A stretch of DNA of 64,000 nucleotides. Origin: Tanytarsus gracilentus (lineage: Eukaryota; Arthropoda; Insecta; Diptera; Chironomidae). The translations under genes were made by a program, and so were the position numbers. Below the pieces are notes generated by a model. The model worked only from the letters and a program-made list of their open reading frames with translations. It had not been told where the DNA came from and did not search any database. The DNA lies in NCBI GenBank assembly GCA_038502055.1, contig JAXRKN010000045.1, positions 10,715,501 through 10,779,500 on the forward strand. Direction: 5' to 3'. Shown here one piece after another: positions 1 to 12,070 of this stretch (position 1 is the stretch's first letter; every line of letters starts with the position of its first letter).

Positions 1-215
1 CATTTTACATTTTTCAAACTAAAATTTTGTATGAACTTTACATCGTAAAAAGATAGATTTTACATTTTATGAACTAAAATTTTGTATGAACTTTACAAGG
101 AAAAAAACAAGATTTTACATTCTACAAACGGTCATTTTACATTTTTTAAACTAAAATTTTGTAAGAACTTTACATCGTAAAAAGATAGACTTTACATTTT
201 TTTTGTATCATTTTT
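1..215. repeat. Tandem repeat, period about 132 bp
   Basis: A block starting at position 1 (CATTTTACATTTTT, then AAACTAAAATTTTGTA, GAACTTTACATCGTAAAAAG) recurs almost exactly from position 133. A shorter internal copy of the AAAATTTTGTATGAACTTTACA segment lies at about 75-97. The array may extend beyond the left edge. No coding potential is seen. The following 200 bases hold only A+T-rich DNA. Confidence 0.7.
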
Positions 216-429
216 ATTAAAAAACACGCGTCGCTAATCGCTTTTTTAACGTTGATTTTACATTTTTATTTTACATCATCGTTACATCGATTTTACAATT
301 TCGGTGCAGATAGGGAGTGGCATGACGTAAGAAAAAGAAGCAAAATTTGAATAAAAATTAGAAAAAAATTCAAATTTTTGGAATTTAATATTGAAATTCT
401 TGGTTTTCTTTAGAATTTTACCTATTTAA

Positions 430-988
430 CAGGGATTTAAACCGAGTGAGTCGGTTCGAGTCGATTGCATTTTTTCAATCGGTTGCCGCTCGGTCGTTGG
501 GTTTTTTGATCGGCTCGGTGTTGGTCTTGTTTTTTCGCCGTGTTGTGTTTTTTCTCGTTGGTTGTTGTGTTTTTTGGTGTGTGGGGGGGGGGGGCGGGTG
601 TGGTTGTCGTCGCGGTGTGTGCTGGAGTGTCCGTGACTTATTCGTGCTGGAGTAGATCAGTGCCTGTTTGTGCTGGATGTTCGTCACGTGTGTGCTGGAG
701 TGTCCGTCGCCTGTATAATGTGGAGTAGTTTGCTTTGAGCCCTGGTGTTTTTTTTTTTCTTTTTGCTTTCCCCTTCTTGCCTGTTTTTGGGGAAAATTAA
801 AAGTGTGATAAAAAAATGCTCGGTGGTTCGAACGATTGGAAAAAATCGCAATCGACTCGAGTCGGTTCGAGCCGATTGCAAAAAAACGCAATCGACTCGA
901 GTCGGTTCGAGTCGTTTGCGCTTTTTGGCCAATCGACTCTAAGAGTCGACTCACTCACTCGACTCAAATGAATCGGTTTAAATCCCTG
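430..988. mobile_element. Non-autonomous hAT-type element (559 bp)
   Basis: Perfect 16-bp terminal inverted repeats: CAGGGATTTAAACCGA at 430-445 and its complement at 973-988. The flanks are CTATTTAA (422-429) and CAATTTAA (989-996), an 8-bp target duplication with one mismatch. CAGGG ends and 8-bp duplications are typical of hAT transposons. Inside are repeated GTCGGTTCGAGTCGATT subterminal motifs (about 451-470 and 845-925) and a GT/G-rich core with an 11-G run. There is no transposase; ORFs across it are chance. Confidence 0.8.
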
Positions 989-3900
989 CAATTTAATAAA
1001 AATTTTAAATAAAATATTTTATTTTACATATAAATTTTTGAAATATTTTAGCATTTTTAATTTTTTTAAAACCTAAATTCTTTTTAAAAAATATTTTATT
1101 TTCAATTTTAAAATTTTTTTAGACATTAAATTAATTTTTTAAAAATTAAATTCATTTTTAAAAAATTAATTATATTTTAATCGTTCACCCCTTGAATCTT
1201 TAATCGTTTTAAGCGTCATCATTCATCGTAACTGACCAACATATCGCATAACAAAAAATTGCAAAAAAATGATACTAAACATTGTGACATCCACAAGATG
1301 TTTAATGCGAAAGACAAATTGAAAAAAATCATGATTCATGTTCGTCACTTTGAATTTGTAAATTATCTAAACACGAGAAATGAATTTGCAGTTTTTATGA
1401 CTTCTGCAACTTCTTCTCTCGCCGCATATTTGACCTTAAGACATCAATTTGTAAATCCCACGCTGAATCTATGTTGAAGAAGCTCAAATTGCATTAGCGA
1501 GATCGTGAGCATTTATGAGAAATTGATGAGGTTAAAAAATTACAATATTCACTTGAAATTATTATGCTGGCTGCTGCCGCTTCGGAGGGATAATTGGCGA
1601 GGCAATAAAATAAAATAAAATAAAATTAGTTTTTCAAACATCACCCGCGCAAAAATAACTTTTTAGAAAGGTTTCCGCTTTTTAATGATTGAAAAAATAA
1701 ATAAAGCAATAACTCATCGTTGCAATGCAATGTCGAGTAGCAATTGTAAAAATTTTAAGAGATTTAAGTTTTGAGATATTCAACAATGTAAGTGGGTTTG
1801 ATTGAAGAAATTTGTTAAATTTTAACGGATTTTAGAAATTTAAATTTTAAAAATACGTTACAAAAAATCAATTTTATTTACTTTCAAAAATCAATTTTCA
1901 CCTTTTTTAGACAGTAGATCAAGGAGTACTTTCATAAGTGCCTGCATTCAATCGATTATGGCATTAACCTTGTCTCTCATCAACTTCTAAAGAGTGCTAA
2001 AAAAATATATATTTTGATAATCTCAATTAATCTCAATAAAGAAATGCGAGGATAATAAGCTCGAATGGTCAAGAGCAATAATGAACTTTGCCAAAATACT
2101 CAATGACGGTATACGATGCGATCATCGGACACAACATAAATCGCGCAATGCTGACACATTTATTACTATCACGACCAAAGTCAAGAACATCATTGTTGTC
2201 ATGTCGACTTTTTTCAGTGATGATTTATGAACTCACTTATGAGTGACTGCATATGCTAATAACGCTCAAAATTTTCATTTATTTTTAGAGGTGTTTGTAT
2301 TTATGAGCTGTTAATTAGTTTTTTAAAACAGGAAGTTTCAAGAATTTTTGCTGTGTGTTAATTTTTGTGAGAATGAAAATATTTGTTAAGGGGCTTTGGA
2401 ATGATGGTTAAAAGATCATCAATCGGGTCAGATGGGATGTGATTGAAAAATAGTTAACTTAAAAAATTTTAAACAAACATTGAAATAATTTGTTAGAAAA
2501 TTTTAGCTCCGCTATATTTATTTTATGGTTTTGTTAAAAATTTTAGCTACGCTATATTTTCTATGAATTTTCATCTGGACATTCAACTGAACAACAAAAT
2601 CTTAAACTTTGACAATTTTCCAAAAAAAATCTAAAAGTTTGAAAAGTTTCAAAAATTTAATAATAAATGATTGTTTGCTTGTTTGCTTCTATAACTGCTC
2701 GATATTTTTTTTTATGAATAATGCATCCATAGTCTTAAAGACTCTTAATCTAAGACAGCAAAGCTATTGGAAATGGCAACGCCGTTTGGAGACCCACCTT
2801 TTTTTTGTCATTCTAAAGCCCTTAACACTTTTTGAAACCTCAAAATTATCTAACATAATTTTTTTCCTGTTAAAACATTGTCATGTAAATCATTAGCTAA
2901 TTCTTCCGCATCTATTGAGATTCAAACCACAAGCTAAAAATAGTCGAAGGTCCATTTTAAGAGTCGTCAATTGACTTTCATTTCCTAAGCATCATCTTCA
3001 CTATATTGGCAGTAATTTGCAAGTTGCACAATAAACAAAGTGCAATAAATCAAAAAAGCTCTTGTGGGAGCTATTAAACGTCCACATCTCAACTTCGCAA
3101 TCTCAGCGATTGATCTTGAATAGCGAAGTGAGTTGCATGCATGCATAAAATGCAGATCAAACTCAGATCGTGATCATCTGTTATTGTCTTCATCATTTTA
3201 ATGTTTTTTTCACTCTTTGCGGTTAGTGAAGGTTTTCAATATTGCATGATGTCACTCCAACATCTTCATAATTTTTTTTGGGCTTTGCTTCGTGTGACAT
3301 AACAATTAAGTGCTCATCATCATTAAACTCCGGGTGAATGTTTTAATCGCTCGAACGTAAAGAACGAAGCTTTTGATATTGCAAATTTTAATGCAACTGA
3401 TTCTGTTGCAATTATGCATGCATAGCGTCAGTTTACGTGTACATAGAAGCATTAAGCAATTTGCAAATGAAAGAGCTCATTGCATTCATCACCAAAACGT
3501 GCGATTTTCTTACGATCTGATGACATGTGAATAGCGAAGAGACAAACTCAAAAAAACGATATAAAATAAATAATAAATTTTGTCGTGCAAATGGGGTGTC
3601 ATAAACACGACACGCCACTAATTTATTGCATCTTGTTATAACTGGATCAACTGAAGACTCAACTATGAAGGTTAAGAATAATCAATTATGATCGCACGAA
3701 TGATGCGAAAAAGTGAAGGCGCGCGACACTTCCATATTAACCTGAATTTTATTCTTATTGTAATGCACATGTGCGACCTTCATTCGCTAAAAATTAATTG
3801 TCTGCTCATCATTGCGAATGTGATTTACTGGAACGCTAATGGTGAAGTCGAGATGAATTTTTTATGTGGATCATTAGAACAAATGAGGTGGATTTTAATG

Positions 3901-4002
3901 ATTTTTTGATCGATAAATTTTTTGTAGTTTTATAAAGATTGAAAAACGTTTTGAAAATATTTAAAAAGTTTATTTACACATTTTTGGTTTTTATAAAAAT
4001 TG

Positions 4003-4135
4003 GGGTTTATTCATAAATTATGTCATATTTTAGGGTTCATTAAAAATATCAACACGAAAAATTATTTTTTTTAAATTTTTAATACTAAAAAAGTAACAAA
4101 TCCAAAAAAGACGTTACGTAATTTATAAATGACCC
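4003..4135. mobile_element. Short inverted-repeat element (MITE-like)
   Basis: The left end GGGTTTATTCATAAATTATG (4003-4022) pairs imperfectly with the right end ACGTAATTTATAAATGACCC (about 4116-4135), giving ends of the form GGGTnATTnATAAATTACGT. The interior is A+T-rich and noncoding. Similar GGGT..ATAAATTACG ends are common on insect miniature elements; that family assignment is from memory and not tested. Confidence 0.45.
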
Positions 4136-4690
4136 AAAGTAAAATTTTATTTATATCAATTTCCTCGATTTTTAATTTATTTATGATTCAATTCTTCAAA
4201 TATTTATCAACAAAATTAACCATCTGGAATTTCTTAGAATTCTCGAGCATCCGCTTTAGGTTTTTAAATTCTTAAATAAGCGTTAATTCGTGACTGAGGT
4301 TATGATGCCATCAATTTATCCATTTGTCGTAATTTTTTTGAATCCTCTTCAACATTCTCAAAAAATCTTAAATGTTTTTTTCGGAAAGAGCTTTTAAACA
4401 GATCTCCCAAGCACAACTTGAACTTGAGGTGATTTTAAAAAGCTTTTAAAAATGATAATTAAAATCGACAAAAACTAGTTCGAGAGTCGTTACTAGTTAT
4501 GAACTCGCGAGATGTTAATTATGGAGAAAAAGTGAATGCAAGGATTTCTGCACACAAAGTGCATCAAAAAAAATAGAAAAAAATTGTATAGCATTGAGTT
4601 TGGCATTGCATCCTGCTCGATATTTTCCTTTGTGAGTTGCAGCCTCGTTGATGGTGATTGCATATGATGGAATGACTGAAATTGTTCGTG

Positions 4691-4799
4691 CTAGAAACCC
4701 AGACAGAAATTTTTTAAATAATTTTTGAATTTTTTTAAAAAAAAATAGTTTTTAAATATTTTTAAAAATTTTAAAATTTCCAACTGGGTTCGCTGCTAG
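4691..4799. mobile_element. Small inverted repeat with AACCCAG ends
   Basis: CTAGAAACCCAG at 4691-4702 faces CTGGGTTCGCTGCTAG at 4784-4799, enclosing about 80 bp of A/T homopolymer-rich DNA. The same AACCCAG...CTGGGTT end structure occurs downstream of VAChT (21696-22001), so both may belong to one degenerate family. Confidence 0.35.
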
Positions 4800-7123
4800 C
4801 CACAGATTTTTCATTCATTGATTCAAGCTCATATATGAGCGATGATGAGCAATAATAATCGAGAGCAAATCATTAGGTATTGAGGTCGAGATGTTGTGGT
4901 ACTACGAGAAGCCTATTATGAGCGTCAATTTTAAATGAACACTCGCATGGCGTGCATTTATGGTGATCAATAGTAATAAATGTGACGATGAGTGGCGACC
5001 ATTCATTTTTTTCTCCTTTTTTCACACATGATTCACTCATTGTCGATTTCATTTTGATGGCTTGCGCACGCAATAAAGACATGCCGGCTAATTTTTTTTT
5101 TCTTCATTTACCATGAAATTATCTTCGGCCAGTTGACGGGCTATTAGCACTTTAAGTTGGCAAACTTATGAGCTGCGGTCAAAAAGCAAATTGATTCTTG
5201 GCGTGCGATTTTGTTTCATCGACTAAATTACCTCGCAATAAAGCATCGATTGAGAATCATTACTTTGATTTTATTGTTTTTGCGATTAATTTTTATTACA
5301 GATCATTTTAATTTAGAAGTCATGGGATTCGCGTTTATTGATTTTTTAGCGAATGCCTTAGGGGTTTGTGTGGATTTAATTTTCAATTATTGCGATTTTT
5401 TAACCGTTTGTTCTTGATTGAGATTAGATGTAAAAATTTAAAATCAATTTTTAAACTGTGAAAATTAAAAAAAAATTTTAAATCCTCCTAATTTAGAATT
5501 TTTTATATTAAGGATTCGAACCTTCTTTTTAACTCTTTTGAATTCTAATTTTTTACCACATCTCATTATTTCTAACAAATTTTATAATAATTCAAACTTT
5601 TTAATAAATTTAATAATTTTAATTTTTATTTCAAGAAAAATTAATAAATCTTTTGCATGCGATATTAAAATTTTCCTCAATGTAATTCCAACTTACACCT
5701 GACACCGTTTTTAAGTCAAAAATTTGTTTCGCTCCGTTGTAAATCTCAAACGAGTGAAGATGAGTGAGAGATAAAAGCTTATTGCAAAAAAAAATCGTGC
5801 ATGCATGTTATGCTGTAGAGAGATAGTCTTGCTTAATGGGAAATTTCTTGTAGGTTTTTAATTTACTTCAAGAAGCTAAAAAATGTTTTAAAAAATTACA
5901 TTTCGTAAAGCCACAAAAAGCTTAATTTGTTGGTGATTGATTAGCAGTTCATTTTGGTGTTGGAGTGAAGTGTGGAAGAAATTATTGGAAATGTTATGTC
6001 AGAGGGAAAAGTTCAATGCAACAAATTATTTTCATTGCAGATTCAATCAAAAACTCAATTTTAAATCCGAAAAATTTGATAAAATTTCTCAAATTGATTT
6101 TTTATTTCCTCTAAAATTCAATTTTTTCTGCACGCCAAAATTCGCATCAAAAATTAATTTTTTTCACCTCATTTAGTTATTTTGCCATCCACATTGACGG
6201 TGCGGTAAATTTGATGCAATTTGCATGTCGATTTGATTGATTTGTCGTGGAATAATTGAAAAACGTCAATACTGCTTCAATATTATGATCGATCCACGAT
6301 AAAAATTTATGATTTCGACCTAATCGCTCATAATTAGCGAGCTCATTGTTCTTGTAATCGAGAAAAACATAAAGAAAACTTTCGTTTGTGGCAATTGCAA
6401 TGTTTCCCATCACGAGAGGTCATTATAAAGATGAAGAGGTGACATAAGGAAAGCAGTGGATAAAAATGATTAATTATGCACGAAAGATTATTTGCTTTTT
6501 CATCCACGAACATTATGCTAAGAAGTGTAATTAGTTGATGACGCGGTGAAAAAAATAAAATTGAGGTTTTTGCATTTTTTATACAGCGTAGAAATTTTTT
6601 TATTGATTTTTTAAACGAAAACTTTTATGAAATTATTTAGTCAAAATTTGAGGATTTTTTAAAAATTATTTTTTTGATTTTTTTAAACGAAACTTTTTAA
6701 AAATTATTTAGTCAAAATTTGACGATTTTTTAAAAATCCAATTCATTTTTTTTGAGTTGATGGTTCAAATCCTAAAATTTTCAAACTTTTACTCTTATCA
6801 AAATTCCTCAAATTTTATTTTAAAAATGCAGCAACATCAATCGAATTACTAACAAGCCATGATCATTGACTTCTCTTCTATGCTCCTCAACATCGTGCAC
6901 CACAATACACTGAGAGACTCTTTTTTTCATCATTTTGATACTTTTGCAGAAGCACAAACAATGAAGTGCCTCAAATGCACACATGTACATACTTTTTTCT
7001 TCTTCTGCCTCTCTCTTCTCTTCTCCCGCTGAGCGCCACACTCAGCAGCGGCCGAAAACTACAATCGCATTGCTAAAAAAGTTTAAAGAGATGAACAATT
7101 ACTTGAAAAAAATTTTCGTGCGG

Positions 7124-7165
7124 TATAAAAGTGACGAACAATTTGTGATTTCTCATCATTCAGTT
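7124..7165 (+). promoter_or_regulatory. TATA/initiator core promoter, likely for the YGAP-repeat gene
   Basis: TATAAAA at 7124-7130 is followed by overlapping initiator matches TCATTC (7156-7161) and TCAGTT (7160-7165), 34-38 bp from the first T of the TATA box. This is a strong arthropod core-promoter arrangement. The next gene on this strand begins coding at 8249 just after a 3' splice site (TTTCTTTCGCAG ending 8230), so the promoter fits with a 5' UTR intron. The UTR donor was not fixed. The link to that gene is inference. Confidence 0.5.
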
Positions 7166-8248
7166 CATTCAAATCAACCGTGTCGGTTTAGTAACGAAAA
7201 AATAGCTTAGAGGATTTTTTTGCTCCCCATCCCACACGTGGTTCAGAATTTTATTGACGGAATAGTACGAGGTAGTTTTGTGGCAAATTGACATGTGACA
7301 AATTAATATTTTAAAAATAATTAAAAACTTAAGTGAAAAACAATTAAGAGGAAATTGACATAATTATATCATAATGGACATTATCTCACGACAAAGTAAA
7401 AGTTTTTTGGACTATTGTTGAAAAAAGTGTTGATCATGGAAAGTGTGAAAAAACAAAAGAAGAAACGAGAAATTAGTGAAGATTAAAAAATGCACGAGAG
7501 TCGTTAGAAGAAAAAAACGCGAGATTGAAATTTATTAAATTAAAAATGAAGATGAGACTTTTAAAAACAAAAATAACTGGGAAGTTTTTCGTGGAGTGTG
7601 TAAAAATTTTGTTACAAAGTTGATGATAAATATGGAAATTTTTTTATAAGAAAAAAATATTTGTGGATGTAAAACTTATTTTTTTAACGTAAAGTTTTCA
7701 AATATATTCTGGCTTCGATTTTGAAAAATGTTTGATTTTATGTTTTTGTGAAGTATGAAAGATCAAAATTAATTACAAAAAATTTCCAACAATTTTTTAA
7801 AGGTTCGAATCCTTACCTAAAAATAAATCAGACTTTTCAATTTCGAGTGTAATTTTTTTTGTTATTTTCTTAATCCCACAAAAATTATAAAATCACAAAC
7901 TTTCATAAATGAATGACAAAATTATCTCCATGCTGTAAAACATAATCACAAAGTGTTCATCCTAAACTAAAATTACATCTTACAAAATCATACAAGTGAC
8001 ACAAACCACCTTCTTGACCCCAAAAGTAATGTTTTAATTTTTCATCTCGCCCGGAAGCCCATGACGACACTCATACAGCTAATAGCTGGTTACTCAACAA
8101 TTTAACGAGAGAAATTGTTACCTTTTGACATGGGAGTCAACAAAAAATTTAATTTCATGTTACAACATTTAAATTTTATGCTCAACAAATGACTTGCAAT
8201 TTTTCAAAATTGATATTTTTCTTTCGCAGGTTCATTTAGATAGGAAAA

Positions 8249-10196
8249 ATGAGAATAGCTGGCATAATTGTGAGTGATTTATTTAAAAAATTTGAAGAGT
8301 TTTAATGAAGAAAAATATTTACTTAGGGAACTGTCCTCTTGTGTTACGTCACAATTGCACGCTGTGAAGGTAAAATGAAGCTTTTTGATTCATTAATGAT
8401 TTAATTAAAAATAATAAATTTTACAGCACCTCTTCCACAAAGAGATTACTTACCACCAAGCACAAGCTATGGAACTCCCGATTTTAACAGCTTAGGTCAA
8501 GCACCAGCAAGAACTTATGGAGCTCCCTCAAGCAGCTATGATCCACCAGCTGCCGGCATTCCAAACTATAATGGCGATAGTGATTCAGTTGCAATCAATG
8601 CACCAATGCCTTCAAGTCAATATGGCGCCCCAACTCAAGGATATTCAGCACCATCTCAAGATTTAGCTACACCAGCACAGCCTTCATCTCAATATGGCGC
8701 ACCATCAAACGGACAAGGATATTCAAATGGTAATGGCAACAGTTACTCGAGACAGTCAGCAGTTTCAGCACCATCATCTCAATATGGAGCTCCAGCTCAA
8801 GGAAATGGCGGATACTCAAACGGTAACGGAAATGCTGCTCGTCCATCAACTCAATACGGTCCACCAGCTCAAGGAAATGGTAACGGCAACGGATTTTCAG
8901 CTAGACAACAAGTTCCATCAACTCCTTCATCTCAATATGGTGCTCCAGCTCAAGGCAATGGTGGCAATAGTTATGCTAGAAATGGAAACGGAAATGCTGC
9001 TGCTCGACCATCAACTCAATATGGACCTCCTGCTCAAGGAAATGGCGGCAACGGATTTTCTGCTAGACAACAAGCTCCATCAGCTCCTTCATCTCAATAT
9101 GGCGCACCAGCTCAAGGAAATGGCGGATACTCAAATGGTAACGGAAATGCTGCTCGTCCATCTACTCAATATGGCCCACCTGCTCAAGGAAACGGCAACG
9201 GATTTTCAGCTAGACAACAAGTTCCATCAACTCCATCGACCCAATACGGAGCTCCTTCAAACGGCAATGGCGGAAACGGATATTCAAACGGAAATGCTGC
9301 ACGTCCATCAACCCAATATGGCGCACCTGCTCAAGGAAACGGCAACGGATATTCAGCTAGACAGTCAGTTCCATCAACTCCTTCATCTCAATATGGTGCA
9401 CCTGCTCAAGGCAATGGCGGAAACGGATATTCAAATGGCAATGCTGCTCGTCCATCAACCCAATATGGTCCACCTGCTCAAGGAAATGGTAACGGCAATG
9501 GATACTCAGCCAGACAGTCAGCTCCATCAACTCAATATGGCGCTCCAGCTCAAGGAAATGGTAACGGATATTCTGCCAGACAGCAAATTCCATCAACTCC
9601 ATCATCTCAGTATGGCGCTCCAGCTCAAGGCAATGGTAATGGAAATGGATATTCTTCTCGTCAATCGATCCCTTCAACTCCTTCATCAAGTTACGGAGCT
9701 CCAGCTCAAGGAAATGGCGGCAACGGATACTCAGCTAGACAGTCAGCTCCATCTGCTCCATCATCTCAATACGGTCCACCTGCTCAAGGAAATGGTAACG
9801 GCAATGAATATTCAGCCAGACAGTCAGTTCCATCAACTCCTTCATCTCAATATGGCGCACCTTCAAACGGCAACGGAAATGGATATGCTAGAAATGGAAA
9901 TGGAGCTTCAAACGGCTATCAATCAGCTGCTCCAACAGCACCCTCATCACAATACGGCGCTCCAGCTTCAAATGGCAACGGATATTCCGGTAAGTTTAAA
10001 AGTTTTAAGATATTTCTTTTTCTAATATTTTTACTTAGTTTCAGCAAGAAGCGAAATTTCATCCTTCGGTCAAGGAGGCGTGGAAGCCACTAACAGCATT
10101 TATGCTTCAAACGGCGGCTACTCATCAGGCGCTCCATCAGCTATTCCAGAAACCATTCAACAATCATACGATGCTCAAGGAGGATATCAATACTAA
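8249..10196 (+). CDS. Secreted YGAP-repeat structural protein, resilin/cuticle-like (592 aa)
   Basis: Exons 8249-8269, 8327-8369, 8427-9989 and 10045-10196 join in frame through GT..AG introns. Residues 1-21 form a signal peptide (MRIAGIIGTVLLCYVTIARC). The mature protein begins with proline-rich YLPPSTSYGTP and then carries about 18 units of the form PS[ST]QYG[AP]PAQGNGnGYSARQ, rich in Gly, Asn, Gln, Ser and Tyr. The C-terminus (YSARSEISSFGQGG... to GGYQY) is unique sequence. YGAP repeats with an YLPP start resemble the elastic segments of insect pro-resilin and Cpr56F-type proteins, which act in the cuticle. However, no chitin-binding R&R domain is seen. The 55-nt last intron shifts frame, so unspliced RNA would give a wrong tail. 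Two other frames stay open across the repeat only because it is repetitive. AATAAA occurs at 10360 and 10459. Function in cuticle or another extracellular matrix is inferred. Confidence 0.85.
8606..9985 (+). repeat. Coding tandem repeat array (YGAP units)
   Basis: About 18 degenerate units of 60-90 nt encode QYGAP or QYGPP followed by Gly-Asn runs and SARQ or NGNAARP linkers. Two classes alternate: QYGAPAQ and QYGPPAQ. Unit length varies by whole NG dipeptides, which suggests slippage or unequal exchange that respects frame. Confidence 0.9.
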
Positions 10197-10740
10197 ACAA
10201 ACTAACTGCCAAGCGATCTAAGTGCCTTATTCTCAACGTCTCGTCATATAGAACCACTTTTCCTCTATTCATTAAATCTACCAAATAAGAACATCAACAA
10301 ACAAACAAACACTCGTCCCTTTCTTTTCCAAGTTGTCAGTGTGGTGGCAAAATGATGTAAATAAAATGATCTCGTCAATTGAAACTGCCATCATAAGTGA
10401 TATATTTAAAAGAGTGACACTTTTGTATAAAACAATGCTTCTTCATATTATGAAAAAGAATAAAAACAAATGAAAAACTTTTTCTATCTATTTAAAAATA
10501 TTTTTAATGTGTTGTTAATTTGAATGGGTGGTAATGGAATAAAATTTTGGGACTTAATGGAATTTTTCATAGTTTTACAGGTGTGGGATATAAAAAATTA
10601 AACCATAAATAATTTTAAGCCGACACAATTCCCATTTCAGGACAACCACATGGTATTGGTATGATTACAGCATAATATATTATGTAAAACACACTTTAAA
10701 AAATAATTGCAATTTTTATTTAATATTTTATGTTAATTAT

Positions 10741-10930
10741 CTAGAAAGGAAATAAAAAAATTGTCAGTTAAGAAAATAAAAAGAGCAAAAGCAAAGAAGA
10801 AAATTTTTCAATTTAAAAAATACGCTACAAAAATATAAATTAAAAATTAATGGGATTTTCGTAACGTATCTTTAGTATTTAAATTTTATTTGGAATAAAT
10901 AAAAACTTTTATAACTGCTTCCCTACTTGG
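10741..10930. mobile_element. Inverted-repeat element, copy 1 of a family in this window
   Basis: This copy resembles 31425-31608. Both contain TTGTCAGTTA near the left end, then AAAAAATACG[CT]TACAAAAAT, a spacer, GTAACGTAT and TTTAGTATTTAAATTTTATTTG. The right end here (CTTCCCTACTTGG) is the complement of the left end of copy 2 (CTAGTAGGGAAG), which defines the terminal inverted repeat. It is noncoding and A+T-rich. Confidence 0.55.
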
Positions 10931-11711
10931 GTTAATTAATTTATCAATCAAAAAAATAAATTTTTAATAACTTGCGTTACACACAAATTAACAAACATTT
11001 TTCAAAAATTATAAAACAAATTTCAAAAATTTCTCATTCTAACAAATTTATCTCTATCACAATTTAAAATCATCATTATTTCAAATCAAATTCAATAAAA
11101 CAATTAAAAAAGTTTTTGTTCTTTCGGTTTCAGCAATAATTTCATTTTCATAGTTTTCTCTCAAAAGCTCTAAAATTTAATAACGCAAAAATTCTTCTCA
11201 CGTTCTCAAGCAAAAAAAAGTTATGTTGTCGTAAAATGAGAGGATTTAAAATGCGATGCAGCGAGAATAGCAGTGGAGAAGTTTATGTGGAGCACTTGTA
11301 CAAAATGGAGGAATTTTCTCGATGTCCTCACACCGGCACTCTCTCAAATCTAGCTTCGAAAATTATGTAATCAAATTAGAGAGTAAGAAAATCAATTTCT
11401 TGAGCTTTCACGATGAAATCCACTTGGCGTTGAGGAAGGCATAAAGTCGATCCCCAAGGCCTGGAAGGTAAAAAATCGATTTCAGACTTTTTCATGTGCA
11501 CGAAATATTTTGGTATTTTTCTTTCTTGCTATATGAAAATTCTTTTATGTGAATGGAAATTTTCACGTTTTTCATTCAATCTCGTATACGCACGATAGTG
11601 CCATGTATGAGTGTGTTAGTGCATATCTTCAGTCAATTTACGTCACAGACTCGCAATCATCCAATTGAAAGAGTGAACACGAAACAGCATGCGCCAAACT
11701 CAAATTTCCAG

Positions 11712-11717
11712 GTGAGG
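11712..11717 (+). promoter_or_regulatory. Candidate splice donor in the cholinergic-locus leader
   Basis: CAG|GTGAGG is a strong 5' splice site about 520 nt upstream of the ChAT GTG start. It could define a shared noncoding first exon that is spliced to VAChT, as the two genes share a 5' exon in Drosophila. Use of this site is inference; no transcript evidence is available here. Confidence 0.3.
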
Positions 11718-12070
11718 GAAAAATTCATCGTCATCGTGTACGTACAGTGTAAGGACATGATTTGTAGTGGGGAAAGCGTGCGAGAGAGAAAAAGGAAAAT
11801 TTTCTTACACACTTTCACTAGAGAGAAGCTACATTTCGCTGCGACCAGGTCGAGTCGTCCTCTCGACTAAATTTAGTAAAATTTTAAAATTCATTTTTAA
11901 GGGTGAAAAAGTGTTTAATTAATGTTAGTCAAGTGAGCTCGCAAAATACGGCAACCATTTTTTTCGAAAAGGGAAAAAATAAAATGTTATAAAATTTTCC
12001 CGCAAGCGAAAAAAGAAGAAAATTCGAGAGAGTCCCCGGGTGTGTGAAGAGTGAAAGCTCGTGCGTGTGA

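Larger units (their letters stand above)
989..7110. other. Gene-poor A+T-rich intergenic DNA
   Basis: No exon with recognisable protein similarity or convincing splice framing was found on either strand. Open frames here are 60-95 codons, low-complexity, and match nothing recognisable. The stretch contains two small inverted-repeat elements (4003-4135 and 4691-4799, listed separately) and scattered palindromic AT tracts. It probably includes upstream regulatory DNA of the YGAP-repeat gene near its right end. Confidence 0.5.

Noticed and set aside
475..954. A 159-codon minus-strand frame inside the hAT element
   Set aside because: Low-complexity Ser/Arg/Pro sequence across inverted repeats; no transposase motif.
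7802..7812. tRNA gene suggested by GGTTCGAATCC
   Set aside because: No acceptor stem, D arm or anticodon arm can be built around any of the six copies.
8694..10025. A 443-codon open frame in a second frame over the YGAP repeats
   Set aside because: It is open only because the coding repeat lacks stops in that frame; codons mirror the repeat, and splicing and signal peptide support the first frame.
11553..11870. A 105-codon frame in the ChAT leader
   Set aside because: No similarity and no splice support; treated as a chance upstream ORF, although it could matter for translation.
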